This document shows, in pieces, positions 37,876 to 46,900 of a stretch of DNA of 64,000 bases. The translations under genes and the position numbers were made by a program. Origin of the DNA: Citromicrobium bathyomarinum (GTDB taxonomy: Bacteria > Pseudomonadota > Alphaproteobacteria > Sphingomonadales > Sphingomonadaceae); the NCBI RefSeq assembly GCF_021021475.1, contig NZ_JAINWL010000004.1, forward strand, positions 1-64,000. The letters are read 5' to 3'. The notes beneath the pieces were generated by a model, which saw only the letters and a list, made by a program, of their open reading frames with translations, had not been told where the DNA came from and did no database searches. Each line of letters begins with the position of its first letter. Position 1 is the stretch's first letter.

Positions 37876-40095
37876 ATGAGCGCTTCGGACGGCACAACTC
37901 CACGAGGATCGCGCCTCGCCAGGCGCATGGTCGTGGCATCGCGTCGGGCGAACCTGTTCCGCTGGCTGGAGATCGGCGCCGGGGTTGCGCTGGCAATCAT
38001 GATCGTCGCGACCTGGACCGCGTTTGCCAAGACTCCCGACGAGACCCAGCTCTTGCCCACCCGGCAGACCTCTATGCTCCTCGTCGGTACGCTGATCCCG
38101 GCGATGGCGCTGCTCGTGCTGCTGGGCCGCAGGCTGGCGCTTCGCCGGGCGGCGGGCAGTACCGCGCGGATGCACGTGCGGCTGGTGTTCGTGTTCTCCA
38201 TCATCGCGGCGGTGCCCACTTTGCTGGTGGCGACGTTTGCGGCGATCCTGTTCCAGTCGGGCGTGGACTTCTGGTTTTCGGATTCCTCGCGCGGATTGAT
38301 GGATAGCGCCAATAATCTGGCACGCGGGTACTACGAACAGAACCAAGTCGATGTGTCGCAGGAGACCCGCGCGATGGCGGGCGACATGCTGTACCTACTG
38401 CGTGAACGCGCGGCCGACGATCTCGCCAATCGCGATTTCCTGGAAGACTACAACTACCAGATGCAGCGGCGCGAGATAAACGAAAGCGCCATTCTGCAGG
38501 CTTTCCCGGACGGCACGGTCAACACCGCTGTCGCGATCGGTCTGGTCGAGGGCAACCAGCCGGCGCTGGCAGGCGAAAAGGCCCTCAAGAAGTTCGCCGA
38601 TGGAGCGATCGAGGTCGTGCAGGCAAACTCGATGCGGGTGGAGGCCATCATCCCGATCGATCGCGAGGCGGGCATTTACCTATACAATGCACGCAACAAT
38701 GAATCCCTGTCCTTCAGCCAGTGGGAGAAGGCGACCGACGTGGTCGCCCGCTATCAACAACTGACAGAGCGCGCGCGCGCCTTGCAGCTGCGTTTCAATC
38801 TGGCGCTGTTCTTCGTCTCACTGGCGCTGGTCGGCTTTGCGGTGTGGTTCGCGCTGCGCTTCGCGGACCGGCAGGTCGAGCCTCTGACCAATCTGGTGCT
38901 CGCCGCGGGCAAGGTGGGGGCGGGCAATTTCGCGCTGCGGATCGAAGGGCGCACCGGGGCGGACGAGATCGGCCTGCTCAACCGGGCGTTCAACCGGATG
39001 ACCGCGCAGCTGGAAGCGCAGACCGACGATCTGATGCGCGCCAACCGCGAGCTGGACGAACGGCGCGCCTTCATCGAGGCGGTGCTGGAATCGATGACCG
39101 CCGGGATCGTCTCGATCGACGAGGATGGGACGATCCAGCTGATGAACACCTCGGCCCGGGCGCTGCTTTTCGACGATGCCTCGCAGGATGGGCGGGGCAG
39201 GGGCTTCGCCCAAATCTCCCCGCAGATCGCCGGGGTGATGGAGCAGGGCGGGGATCGCGGCATCGTGACCCTGAACAGGGGCGCAGACCTGCTGACGCTA
39301 GCGGTGCGGATCGCGCCCGCAACCGGCGGCAAGGTGATCACCTTCGAGGATATCACCCGCCAGCTGCTCGACCAGCGACGTGCCGCATGGTCCGATGTGG
39401 CGCGACGCATCGCGCACGAGATCAAGAACCCGCTGACGCCGATCCAGCTCGCGACCGAGCGGCTCAAGCGCCGCTATCGCACCAAGGTGGGCGATGACGC
39501 CGCGCTGTTCGACGAGCTGACCAGCACGATCGTGCGGCAGGTAGGCGCGCTCCGCAAAATGGTCGACGAGTTTTCCTCCTTCGCGCGGCTGCCCAAGCCC
39601 GTTTTCCGCGACGAGAATGCTCTCGACCTGGTGCGTCAGGCGGTCTTCCTGCAAGAGGTCGCGCATCAGGACATCGCCTTCACCTTCGACACTCCAGAAG
39701 GCGAGGTGCCGCTGAGCTGCGATCGACATCAGTTCGGCCAGGCGATGACCAACGTGCTCAAGAACGCGGTCGAAGCGGTCGAGGCGCGCGCTGCCGAGGA
39801 GGGCAAGGGCTTTACCGGAAAGATCGCGGTGTCGATCGCGCCGGGCGATGACGTGGTCGATATCTGCGTGACCGATAATGGCGTGGGGCTGCCCGCCGAT
39901 CGCGACCGGATCGCGGAACCTTACGTGACCACGCGCGAGAAGGGAACCGGCCTCGGCCTCGCCATCGTGACCAAGATTGTGGAGGAGCACGGGGGCGAGA
40001 TGAGCTTCGCACCGGCCCCCGATGGCGGCACGCAGGTGATCCTGCGCTTCGCCCGCACCCCCGAAGAACCTGCGTCCGAAGAGACGCCGGCATGA
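37876..40095 (+). CDS. ntrY: Sensor histidine kinase NtrY
   Basis: 739 residues. Three membrane helices near the N-terminus (about 30-50, 66-84, 100-122), a long periplasmic part, a fourth helix at ~310-330, HAMP (FADRQVEPLTNLVLAAGKVG), PAS (about 395-490), then the kinase: phospho-acceptor His514 in RRIAHEIKNPLTPIQ, N-box LKNAVEAVEA and G boxes ICVTDNGVGLP and EKGTGLGLAIV. This order is that of NtrY, the nitrogen/redox-responsive partner of NtrX, encoded 28 bases downstream. Confidence 0.95.
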   Translation: MSASDGTTPRGSRLARRMVVASRRANLFRWLEIGAGVALAIMIVATWTAFAKTPDETQLLPTRQTSMLLVGTLIPAMALLVLLGRRLALRRAAGSTARMHVRLVFVFSIIAAVPTLLVATFAAILFQSGVDFWFSDSSRGLMDSANNLARGYYEQNQVDVSQETRAMAGDMLYLLRERAADDLANRDFLEDYNYQMQRREINESAILQAFPDGTVNTAVAIGLVEGNQPALAGEKALKKFADGAIEVVQANSMRVEAIIPIDREAGIYLYNARNNESLSFSQWEKATDVVARYQQLTERARALQLRFNLALFFVSLALVGFAVWFALRFADRQVEPLTNLVLAAGKVGAGNFALRIEGRTGADEIGLLNRAFNRMTAQLEAQTDDLMRANRELDERRAFIEAVLESMTAGIVSIDEDGTIQLMNTSARALLFDDASQDGRGRGFAQISPQIAGVMEQGGDRGIVTLNRGADLLTLAVRIAPATGGKVITFEDITRQLLDQRRAAWSDVARRIAHEIKNPLTPIQLATERLKRRYRTKVGDDAALFDELTSTIVRQVGALRKMVDEFSSFARLPKPVFRDENALDLVRQAVFLQEVAHQDIAFTFDTPEGEVPLSCDRHQFGQAMTNVLKNAVEAVEARAAEEGKGFTGKIAVSIAPGDDVVDICVTDNGVGLPADRDRIAEPYVTTREKGTGLGLAIVTKIVEEHGGEMSFAPAPDGGTQVILRFARTPEEPASEETPA

Positions 40096-40123
40096 TGCCG
40101 AACACCCTTGGAAGGAGGCGCTG

Positions 40124-41503
40124 ATGGCGCTCGATATTCTGGTCGTCGACGACGAACGCGACATTCGCGATCTGGTCTCCGGCGTGCTCAGCGACGAGGG
40201 CTACGAATGCCGCGTCGCGGGCGACAGCGGGACCGCGCTGCGACTGGTCGACGAACGGCGGCCCAGTCTCGTGCTGCTCGACGTGTGGCTCCACGGCAGC
40301 CCGATGGACGGGCTCGAGGTGCTCGACGCGATCAAGGCGCGCGAGCCGGAACTGCCGGTGATCATCTTCTCGGGCCACGGCAATATCGACACGGCCGTTT
40401 CCGCGGTCAGCCGCGGTGCGATGGATTTCATCGAGAAGCCGTTCGAGACCGAGCGGCTGCTGCTGCTGGTCGAGCGCGCGACCGAGACCGAGCGGCTGCG
40501 GCGCGAGAACACCCGGCTGCGGCAGGACAATGGCGGTGCGGGCGAGGAATTCACCGGCAATTCCGCCGCCGTGAACCAGGTCCGCGCGACGCTCAAGCGG
40601 GTCGCCAGCACGGGCAGCCGTGTGCTCATCAGCGGCCCGGCGGGATCGGGCAAGGAAGTCGCCGCGCGGCTGCTGCACAGCTGGAGCCCGCGCAGCGAAG
40701 GCGGCTTCGTGATCGTCAATTCGGCGCGGATCACGCCCGAGCGGTTCGAACAGGAGCTATTCGGCGAAGAGGCGGAGGGCAAGCTGGTCCGGCCCGGGCT
40801 GCTGGAGATGGCTGACGGCGGCACGCTCTATCTCGACGAGGTAGCGGATATGCCGCTCTCCACCCAGGCCCGTATCCTGCGCGTGTTGACCGAACAGAGC
40901 TTCGTGAGGGTGGGTGGCAACCGCCAGATCGGGGTCGACATGCGGGTGGTCTCCTCCACCTCGCGCGATCTGCAGAAGGAAATCGAGGAGAAGCGTTTTC
41001 GCGAGGATCTGTTCTACCGGCTCAACGTGGTCCCGGTGGAAATCCCCTCGCTCGCCGATCGGCGCGACGATATTCCCTCGCTGGCGACCCATTTCTTCGC
41101 CCGCTATGCGGCCGAACAGGGCCTTCCGCCGCCCGAGGTGAGCGAGGAGGCGCTGGCGACGCTGCAGGCCTACGACTGGCCGGGCAACGTGCGCGAACTG
41201 CGTAATGTGGTGGAGCGCACGGTGATCCTCTCTCCGCGCGACCAGATGAGCGTTATCGAGCCGGACATGCTGCCGGGCGAGATTACCGAGGGCGGGGTGA
41301 AGGGCGGTATCGGCCTGTCCAGCTTGATGGGCGTGCCGCTGCGCGAAGCGCGCGAGGAGTTCGAACGTGAATACCTCACCGTGCAGATCCGGCGCTTTTC
41401 GGGCAATATTTCCAAGACGGCGAGCTTCATCGGAATGGAACGCTCGGCCTTGCACCGAAAGCTGAAGATTCTCGGCATGACCGATCGCAAGGACGACGGC
41501 TGA
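40124..41503 (+). CDS. ntrX: Response regulator NtrX, AAA+ type without GAFTGA loop
   Basis: 459 residues, AAGGAGG before the ATG. Receiver domain with VVDDE and phospho-site Asp53; AAA+ domain with Walker A GPAGSGKE (171-178) and Walker B GGTLYLDEV; a Fis-type helix-turn-helix at the C-terminus (NISKTASFIGMERSALHRKL). Where sigma-54 activators carry GAFTGA, this one has ELFGEEAEGKLVRPGLLEM (211-229). Without that loop it should not open sigma-54 promoters and probably acts as a DNA-binding regulator, as described for other alphaproteobacterial NtrX proteins. Confidence 0.93.
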   Translation: MALDILVVDDERDIRDLVSGVLSDEGYECRVAGDSGTALRLVDERRPSLVLLDVWLHGSPMDGLEVLDAIKAREPELPVIIFSGHGNIDTAVSAVSRGAMDFIEKPFETERLLLLVERATETERLRRENTRLRQDNGGAGEEFTGNSAAVNQVRATLKRVASTGSRVLISGPAGSGKEVAARLLHSWSPRSEGGFVIVNSARITPERFEQELFGEEAEGKLVRPGLLEMADGGTLYLDEVADMPLSTQARILRVLTEQSFVRVGGNRQIGVDMRVVSSTSRDLQKEIEEKRFREDLFYRLNVVPVEIPSLADRRDDIPSLATHFFARYAAEQGLPPPEVSEEALATLQAYDWPGNVRELRNVVERTVILSPRDQMSVIEPDMLPGEITEGGVKGGIGLSSLMGVPLREAREEFEREYLTVQIRRFSGNISKTASFIGMERSALHRKLKILGMTDRKDDG

Positions 41504-41516
41504 ACGCGCATCTTCC

Positions 41517-41563
41517 CGGCCTTGCGGGAGTTAACGAACTCCGCTTACCGGAACGCAAGGCCG
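41517..41563. promoter_or_regulatory. Nested hairpins between ntrX and hfq
   Basis: Outer perfect arms CGGCCTTGCG (41517-41526) and CGCAAGGCCG (41554-41563) enclose a second perfect stem GGAGTT/AACTCC (41527-41532, 41537-41542). A T-run (ATTTTTCGG) follows ten bases later. It may end ntrX transcription or be a structured leader of hfq. Confidence 0.5.
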
Positions 41564-41686
41564 CGGCGCGCATTTTTCGGTTGAGTAGCGGTTGTCGCCT
41601 TCCCCCGTGCGCGACATCCGCAGATATATGAGCGCCCGCTAGCCGTGCCCAATGCGCGGATGGCCAAGAACAATAGGAACAGGGTC

Positions 41687-42334
41687 ATGCCCGAAGGAAA
41701 AACGCTCTCCATTCGCACCAAGCCCAAGGCCGCCGCCGACGAAGTCGCCAGCGTGGCCGAGTCCACTGCGGCTGCGCCCGCACCGGCGCGGAAGCCCGCG
41801 CGGCCAGCACCTGCGCGCCCGCGAGGAGCCCGTGCGTCGGACGACAAGCAGCCGGGCCTGCAGGATTCCTTCCTCAACCTGCTGCGGCGTGAAAAGGCGC
41901 CGGTCACGGTGTTTCTGGTCAAGGGCGTGAAGCTGCAGGGCATCATCACCTGGTTCGACAATTTCAGCCTGCTGCTGCGCCGCGACGGCCAGTCGCAGCT
42001 GGTTTACAAGCACGCGATCAGCACGATCATGCCCGCTTCCGCGATGGATGCGGAGCAGTTTTCCAGCCAGGACGGCAGCCGCAAGCAGCGCCAGCTTCAG
42101 GACGTGTTCCTGAGCCGGGTGAGCGAGGCGGAGGTTCAGGTGACCATGTTCCTCGTCAACGGGGTCATGCTCCAGGGCCGGATCGCCGCCTACGACCTGT
42201 TCTGCACCCTGCTGGAGCGCGATGGCTACGTGCAGCTCGCCTACAAGCACGCGGTATCGACCATCCAGCCCGCCGAACCCGTCGACCTGAGCGACTGGGA
42301 AGAGGACGAGCCGGATCACGACGACGACGATTGA
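41687..42334 (+). CDS. hfq: RNA chaperone Hfq with two tandem Sm domains
   Basis: 215 residues from the ATG at 41687 (AGGA 8 bases upstream; in-frame starts at 41645 and 41660 are alternatives). After a ~57-residue Ala/Pro/Arg-rich tail come two complete Hfq cores: 58-117 ([12 protein letters not shown]...[21 protein letters not shown], in parts; YKHAISTI) and 137-196 ([13 protein letters not shown]...[15 protein letters not shown], in parts; YKHAVSTI), joined by a Gln/Ser linker and ending in an acidic tail. Normal Hfq is a ~80-100 residue single-domain hexamer; a two-domain chain would make the ring from three subunits. hflX follows, as in many proteobacteria. Confidence 0.93.
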   Translation: MPEGKTLSIRTKPKAAADEVASVAESTAAAPAPARKPARPAPARPRGARASDDKQPGLQDSFLNLLRREKAPVTVFLVKGVKLQGIITWFDNFSLLLRRDGQSQLVYKHAISTIMPASAMDAEQFSSQDGSRKQRQLQDVFLSRVSEAEVQVTMFLVNGVMLQGRIAAYDLFCTLLERDGYVQLAYKHAVSTIQPAEPVDLSDWEEDEPDHDDDD

Positions 42335-42348
42335 CAGGAACGACCTAG

Positions 42349-43698
42349 ATTTTCGAAGATGACCTGCAAGGCGAGGTGACGCGCGGTGCGCGCGCGCTCG
42401 TCATCTGCCCCGACATTCGCGGCCAGATCCACGACCTGCCGGCCGAGGAGCGCCTCGCCGAGGCGGTCGGCCTCGCGCACGCGATCGGGATCGAGGTGGC
42501 GGAAAGCTATATCCAGCCGATCCGCGACGTGCGGCCCGCCACGCTGTTCGGGGCGGGGCAGGTCGAACAGATCGGCACCCAGGCCGAATTGGCCGAGGCC
42601 GAGCTGATCATCGTCGACGGCGCGCTCACCGCGATTCAGCAGCGCACGCTGGAGGAAAAGCTCGCGCGCAAGGTGATCGACCGGACCGGGCTGATCCTCG
42701 AGATCTTCGGCGAACGCGCGGCGACCGCCGAAGGGCGGTTGCAGGTGGAGCTTGCCCATCTCGACTATCAGGCCAGCCGCCTGGTGCGCAGCTGGACCCA
42801 CCTCGAACGCCAGCGCGGCGGTTACGGCTTCCTCGGCGGGCCGGGCGAGACCCAGATCGAGGCCGACCGGCGGATGATCCGCACGCGCATGGCGCGGCTG
42901 CGGCGCGACCTCGAACAGGTCAAAAAGACCCGCGCATTGCACCGCGAGCGGCGAACCCGCGCGCCCTGGCCGGTGATCGCGCTGGTCGGCTACACCAACG
43001 CGGGCAAGTCGACGATCTTCAACCGACTGACCGGCGCGGATGTGATGGCCGAAGACCTGCTGTTCGCCACGCTCGACCCTACGATGCGCGCCATCAGCCT
43101 GCCTGCGGTCGAGAAGGCGATTCTGTCGGACACGGTGGGCTTCATTTCCGATCTGCCGACACAGCTGGTCGCCGCGTTTCGTGCGACGCTGGAAGAAGTC
43201 ACCAATGCGGACCTGATCCTGCACGTGCGCGACATCGCCAATCCGGCGAGCGCGGCGCAGAAGACGCAGGTACTGGAGGTGCTGCGCGGGCTCGGCGTGG
43301 TCTCCGGGGGCGAGGAGGGGGAGGAGCCGGTCAGCTCGATCCCCATGCTCGAAGTGTGGAACAAGTGGGATCTGCTGGCCGAAGATGCCCGCGAAGACCT
43401 CGCCGCGCGCGCTGCGGAGGATGATAGCGTGGTGCCGCTATCCGCCGAAACCGGGTTCAATATGGACGCGCTCGAGACGCGGATCGGCGATGCGCTGACC
43501 CGCGAGGCGAGCGTGTGCGAATTCGTGCTGCCGACATCGGCCGGGCGCGAGATCGCGTGGCTGCACGCACACGGCGACGTGCTGGAGGAAGAGGAGCTTC
43601 CTGCCGGGGAGGGCGGTACACCCCGGCACCGGCTGCTGGTCCGCCTCGGCCCCAAGGAACGCGGCCAATTCGAGAGTTTCGGGGTGAGTTCGTCGTAG
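42349..43698 (+). CDS. hflX: GTPase HflX
   Basis: About 450 residues. Ribosome-associated GTPase: N-terminal HflX domain (RDVRPATLFGAGQVEQIG, LDYQASRLVRSWTHLERQ) with the Gly-rich RGGYGFLGGPGETQIE, then G1 GYTNAGKST, G3 DTVGFI and G4 NKWD. The first standard start is GTG at 42376, but the frame is open back to 42349 and reads IFEDDLQGEVTRGARAL, a typical HflX beginning; AGGAAC lies 7 bases before the ATT at 42349. I therefore list the ATT as the probable start and the GTG as the alternative. Follows hfq after 14 bases. Confidence 0.9.
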   Translation: MFEDDLQGEVTRGARALVICPDIRGQIHDLPAEERLAEAVGLAHAIGIEVAESYIQPIRDVRPATLFGAGQVEQIGTQAELAEAELIIVDGALTAIQQRTLEEKLARKVIDRTGLILEIFGERAATAEGRLQVELAHLDYQASRLVRSWTHLERQRGGYGFLGGPGETQIEADRRMIRTRMARLRRDLEQVKKTRALHRERRTRAPWPVIALVGYTNAGKSTIFNRLTGADVMAEDLLFATLDPTMRAISLPAVEKAILSDTVGFISDLPTQLVAAFRATLEEVTNADLILHVRDIANPASAAQKTQVLEVLRGLGVVSGGEEGEEPVSSIPMLEVWNKWDLLAEDAREDLAARAAEDDSVVPLSAETGFNMDALETRIGDALTREASVCEFVLPTSAGREIAWLHAHGDVLEEEELPAGEGGTPRHRLLVRLGPKERGQFESFGVSSS

Positions 43699-43701
43699 TG
43701 A

Positions 43702-43792
43702 CGTCATGCTGAACTCGTTTCAGCATCCAGATCTCAATCCGAATGAGTCGGACACGAGGAAGGCTGGACCCTGAAACAAGTTCAGGATGACG
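43702..43792. repeat. REP-like inverted repeat
   Basis: CGTCATGCTGAACTCGTTTC (from 43702) pairs with GAAACAAGTTCAGGATGACG (to 43792), enclosing about 45 bases. Palindromes of this kind, with a CTGAACTxGTTTCAG core, are scattered between genes in sphingomonad chromosomes as I recall them; it lies between two convergent genes and could also stop transcription. Confidence 0.7.
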
Positions 43793-43807
43793 GCCTATCT
43801 TTGGCGC

Positions 43808-44575
43808 TCAACCCTTCTCCGCGCGCTTCACCGCCTGCCACAGCGCCTCCTGCGCATCCAGGTCGAGCGTGGCGAACTCCCCCTCGGCCAGCGCCTCCAT
43901 CCCGCGATAGCGCCGTTCGAACTTGTCGTTCGCGGAGCGCAGTGCGGCCTCAGGCTGGATTCCGTATGCGCGGACCAGATTGACCGCGGCGAACAGCAGA
44001 TCGCCCGCTTCCTCCTCGCGCGTTGCATCATCCGCTTCGGCCAGTTCGCGCGTTTCCTCGGCGATCTTTGCCGCCGCGCCGGAGGGATCGGGCCAGTCGA
44101 ACCCGTCGCGCGCCGCGCGCTTTTGCAGTTTTTCCGCGCGGAGCAGTGCGGGGAGGGCGCGCGCGACGCCGTCCATCGCGCTCTGCTGGCCCCTCGCCTC
44201 GCGCTCCTGCGCCTTCAGAGCTTCCCAGCGGGTTTCGTCCATCGCGCCGTCGCTGCCGCCGAAGATGTGCGGATGGCGCGCCTCCATCTTGTTCGAAATC
44301 GCCTGCGCGACATCTTCGAAACCGAACAGGCCGCGCTCCTCAGCCATGCGCGCATGGAACACGACCTGCAACAACAGGTCGCCCAGTTCCTCGCGCAGTT
44401 CCGCCATGGCGTCACGCTCGATCGCGTCGGCGACCTCGTAGGCTTCCTCGATCGTGTACGGCGCGATGCTGGCGAAATCCTGCGCCAGATCCCATTCGCA
44501 GCCGTGTTCGGGATCGCGCAGCCGCGCCATGATGGCGAGCAGGCGATCGATCTGGGGTTTCGGTGTGTGCGTCAT
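43808..44575 (-). CDS. mazG: Nucleoside triphosphate pyrophosphohydrolase MazG
   Basis: 255 residues with the two-domain MazG layout. Domain 1 has LRDPEHGCEWDLAQDFASIAP (in parts) and the metal-binding EExxE..EELGDLL: IEEAYEVADAI, REELGDLLLQVVFHA; domain 2 repeats it with AEETRELAEA and EEEAGDLLFAAVN. Hydrolyses dNTPs/NTPs to monophosphates and can lower ppGpp-linked stress (family knowledge). Single gene; convergent with hflX across the REP-like repeat. Confidence 0.95.
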   Translation of the reverse strand: MTHTPKPQIDRLLAIMARLRDPEHGCEWDLAQDFASIAPYTIEEAYEVADAIERDAMAELREELGDLLLQVVFHARMAEERGLFGFEDVAQAISNKMEARHPHIFGGSDGAMDETRWEALKAQEREARGQQSAMDGVARALPALLRAEKLQKRAARDGFDWPDPSGAAAKIAEETRELAEADDATREEEAGDLLFAAVNLVRAYGIQPEAALRSANDKFERRYRGMEALAEGEFATLDLDAQEALWQAVKRAEKG

Positions 44576-44758
44576 GACGCACGAGTAGGGCCAAGAGCGC
44601 GCCGCGTCAGCAGCGGATTGGCGAGCACATCAGATGGATAATATATATTATGTTAAATAAAATTGGTTGGTGGCAGATTGCGTAGGTCCCGCTAACAGAC
44701 CGGACTTGACGCCGTGCCGCCGCACCCAATGTAGCACGCTCTCTTCTCGCCCCTCGGA

Positions 44759-45985
44759 ATGACAAGCACAATGACCGCAAACTCGCAGCCGCTTTCAGCG
44801 GGCCGCATCGCTTTCGTCATCCTCGCGCTCGCCCTCGGCGGATTCGCCATCGGCACGACGGAGTTTGCCGCGATGAGCCTGCTGCCGTTCTACGCGGCGG
44901 ACTTTGCAATTACCGAACCCGTCGCCGCGCATGCGGTCAGCGCCTATGCACTGGGCGTGGTCGTAGGAGCGCCAATCCTCGGATTGTTCGGCGCAAACTG
45001 GCCCCGGCGGCGCCTGCTGGTCGTACTCATGGTCCTGATCGCTCTCGGCAATGCAGCGACCGTGATGGCGCCCGGTTATTACGCGCTCCTGGCTTTTCGC
45101 TTCCTGAGCGGCTTGCCGCATGGCGCCTATTTCGGCGTAGCAGCGCTGCTTGCCGCCTCGCTCATGCCGGAAAGACGAGCGGCGGCAGCTTCTTACGTGA
45201 TGGCCGGCCTCGCCGTCGCCACCGTCATCGGCGCGCCGCTGGCCAACTGGCTGGGCCTTGCGGTGGGCTGGCGGATCGTGTTTGGCGGCGTATCGGGGAT
45301 TGCGCTGGCGACTGCGGCCGCGCTTCAGCTACTGGCGCCGCTGCAACCCGCTGAATCCGGTCGAAGCGTGCGCAGGGAACTGAGCGCGCTGGCGCATCCG
45401 CAGGTGCTGTTGACGCTCGGTGCTGGCGCGGTCGGGTTTGGCGGGCTTTTCGCGGTCTACAGCTTCCTTGCGCCCGTCCTGACCGAATATACCGGCGTTG
45501 CGCCGGCATCGGTCCCGTGGGTGTTCGTCGTGTTCGGCTTCGGCATGCTGGCGGGAAACCTGTTGGGAGGCTGGGCGGCGGACATCTCGCTGAAAACTGC
45601 GGCGGTCGGCCTGCTCGCATGGAGCGCGGTCTTTCTGGCCGCGTTCACCTTTGCTGCCAGCAATATCTGGCTGATTTCGCTGGTCTGCTTCGCCATCGGC
45701 ATGGGTGGCGGGCTCGGGCCGATCCTTCAGGTGCGCCTCATGGATGTAGCAGGGGAAGCGCAGACGATGGCCGCGGCGCTGCATCATGCCGCCTTCAACC
45801 TCGCCAATGCGCTGGGCCCATGGCTGGCGGGTCTGGCGATCACCGCCGGACTGGGCTGGACAGCCCCTGGCTGGGTCGGTTTCGGCCTGGCGCTGGGAGG
45901 TATCGCGATACTGTTGGTGGCGTTTTCGCTTGAGCGCCGCGGGTCGCGCCGCGCCTCGGGTCGGGATGCTATCGCACCATCGTAA
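44759..45985 (+). CDS. Major facilitator superfamily transporter, AraJ/YdhP-like
   Basis: 408 residues, 12 hydrophobic helices. The start matches arabinose-efflux type MFS proteins: FAIGTTEFAAMSLLPF in helix 1 and GANWPRRRLLV in the loop between helices 2 and 3, plus RFLSGLPHGAYFG in helix 4. These are drug/sugar exporters of broad and mostly unknown specificity. An AT-rich block (AATATATATT near 44640) and TTGACG at 44706 in the 183-base gap upstream may belong to its promoter. Its stop overlaps the convergent 55-residue gene by 17 bases. Confidence 0.85.
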   Translation: MTSTMTANSQPLSAGRIAFVILALALGGFAIGTTEFAAMSLLPFYAADFAITEPVAAHAVSAYALGVVVGAPILGLFGANWPRRRLLVVLMVLIALGNAATVMAPGYYALLAFRFLSGLPHGAYFGVAALLAASLMPERRAAAASYVMAGLAVATVIGAPLANWLGLAVGWRIVFGGVSGIALATAAALQLLAPLQPAESGRSVRRELSALAHPQVLLTLGAGAVGFGGLFAVYSFLAPVLTEYTGVAPASVPWVFVVFGFGMLAGNLLGGWAADISLKTAAVGLLAWSAVFLAAFTFAASNIWLISLVCFAIGMGGGLGPILQVRLMDVAGEAQTMAAALHHAAFNLANALGPWLAGLAITAGLGWTAPGWVGFGLALGGIAILLVAFSLERRGSRRASGRDAIAPS

Positions 45986-46136
45986 CCAGCAGCATCAGCC
46001 CGGTTATGATCACCGCCCAGATCAACGCATGGCGCAGCGACGTCTTCCAGTTGAGCCCGCGCGCTGCGAACGCGCTGACCGCCAGGATCAGCCAGCCGAC
46101 CAGCGCGATGACCTGGACGACTTCGAACTGGTTCAC
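45969..46136 (-). CDS. Small two-helix membrane protein (55 aa), last gene of the dacC-tmk chain
   Basis: 55 residues from a GTG at 46136 that overlaps the stop of the MBL gene (GTGA), so it continues a chain of translationally coupled genes. It has two hydrophobic segments (about 5-24 and 33-53) linked by a short basic loop (ARGLNWKTSLR). The frame ends 17 bases inside the convergent MFS gene. No family recognised. The coupling and clean hydrophobic pattern make it a real gene that is easy to overlook. Confidence 0.7.
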   Translation of the reverse strand: MNQFEVVQVIALVGWLILAVSAFAARGLNWKTSLRHALIWAVIITGLMLLVTMVR

Positions 46137-46900
46137 GCGGCGACCACCATTCCGTCGTATCCGACCTGGACACCCGCTGGAACTTCGCCCGATAAAGTCT
46201 TGTAATCCATGCTTTTATCAAGATGCGTCAGGACGATCTTGCCGACCTTGCAGCGCTTGCCAAGCTCCAGCGCCATGGCGAGGTTCGCATGGGTCGGGTG
46301 TTCTTCCCGGCGGAGGCAATCGCACACGAGCAGGTCCACGCCCTTGAACAGCGTCACCATCTCGCTGGTTATTTCACTGAAATCAGTGGCATATCCGATG
46401 GACTTATCATCGCATCCGAAGCGATAGCCGGTGCTTTTCGCCGGGCCATGTGGCATCACGCACCAGTTGACGGTGAAGCCCGCAAACAGCCGCAGCCGGT
46501 CGAGCACCTCAAGCTTCACGATCGTCGGATAGCCGTGCTCGCCCGCGAAAACGTAGGAAAAACGCGCCTTCAGCCGCCGCACGGTTTCTTCGACGCCGTA
46601 GCCCGGGATCGGTCCGCTGCGACCATATCGCAGCGCGCGCAGATCGTCGATTCCGTGGCAATGGTCGGCATGGTCGTGGGTCCAGAAAACGCCGTCCACG
46701 CTGGTGATCCTGTTGCGCAGGAACTGGTCGCGCAGATCCGGCGGGGTGTCGACCAGCAGGCGCGCGCCCGCGTCGTTCTCGATCAGGATCGAGACCCGAG
46801 TACGGCGGTTGCGCGGCTCTGACGGGTCGCACGCACCCCAGTCGCCATTGATGCGCGGAACGCCGGTCGACGTGCCCGAGCCGAGCAGCGTGACCTTCAC
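46133..46900 (-). CDS. MBL-fold metallo-hydrolase, PhnP-like
   Basis: 255 residues from a GTG at 46900 that overlaps the tatD stop (GTGA), with AAGGA 7 bases before. LGSGTSTGVPRI opens the fold; the zinc motif is HDHADH (75-80), and later ligands lie in CVMPHG, IGYATDFSE and LTHLDKSMD. Closest in layout to PhnP-type phosphodiesterases that cleave cyclic phosphates. The cellular substrate is not evident from the sequence; the link to tatD and metG is widespread in sphingomonads (recollection). Confidence 0.88.
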   Translation of the reverse strand: MKVTLLGSGTSTGVPRINGDWGACDPSEPRNRRTRVSILIENDAGARLLVDTPPDLRDQFLRNRITSVDGVFWTHDHADHCHGIDDLRALRYGRSGPIPGYGVEETVRRLKARFSYVFAGEHGYPTIVKLEVLDRLRLFAGFTVNWCVMPHGPAKSTGYRFGCDDKSIGYATDFSEITSEMVTLFKGVDLLVCDCLRREEHPTHANLAMALELGKRCKVGKIVLTHLDKSMDYKTLSGEVPAGVQVGYDGMVVAA

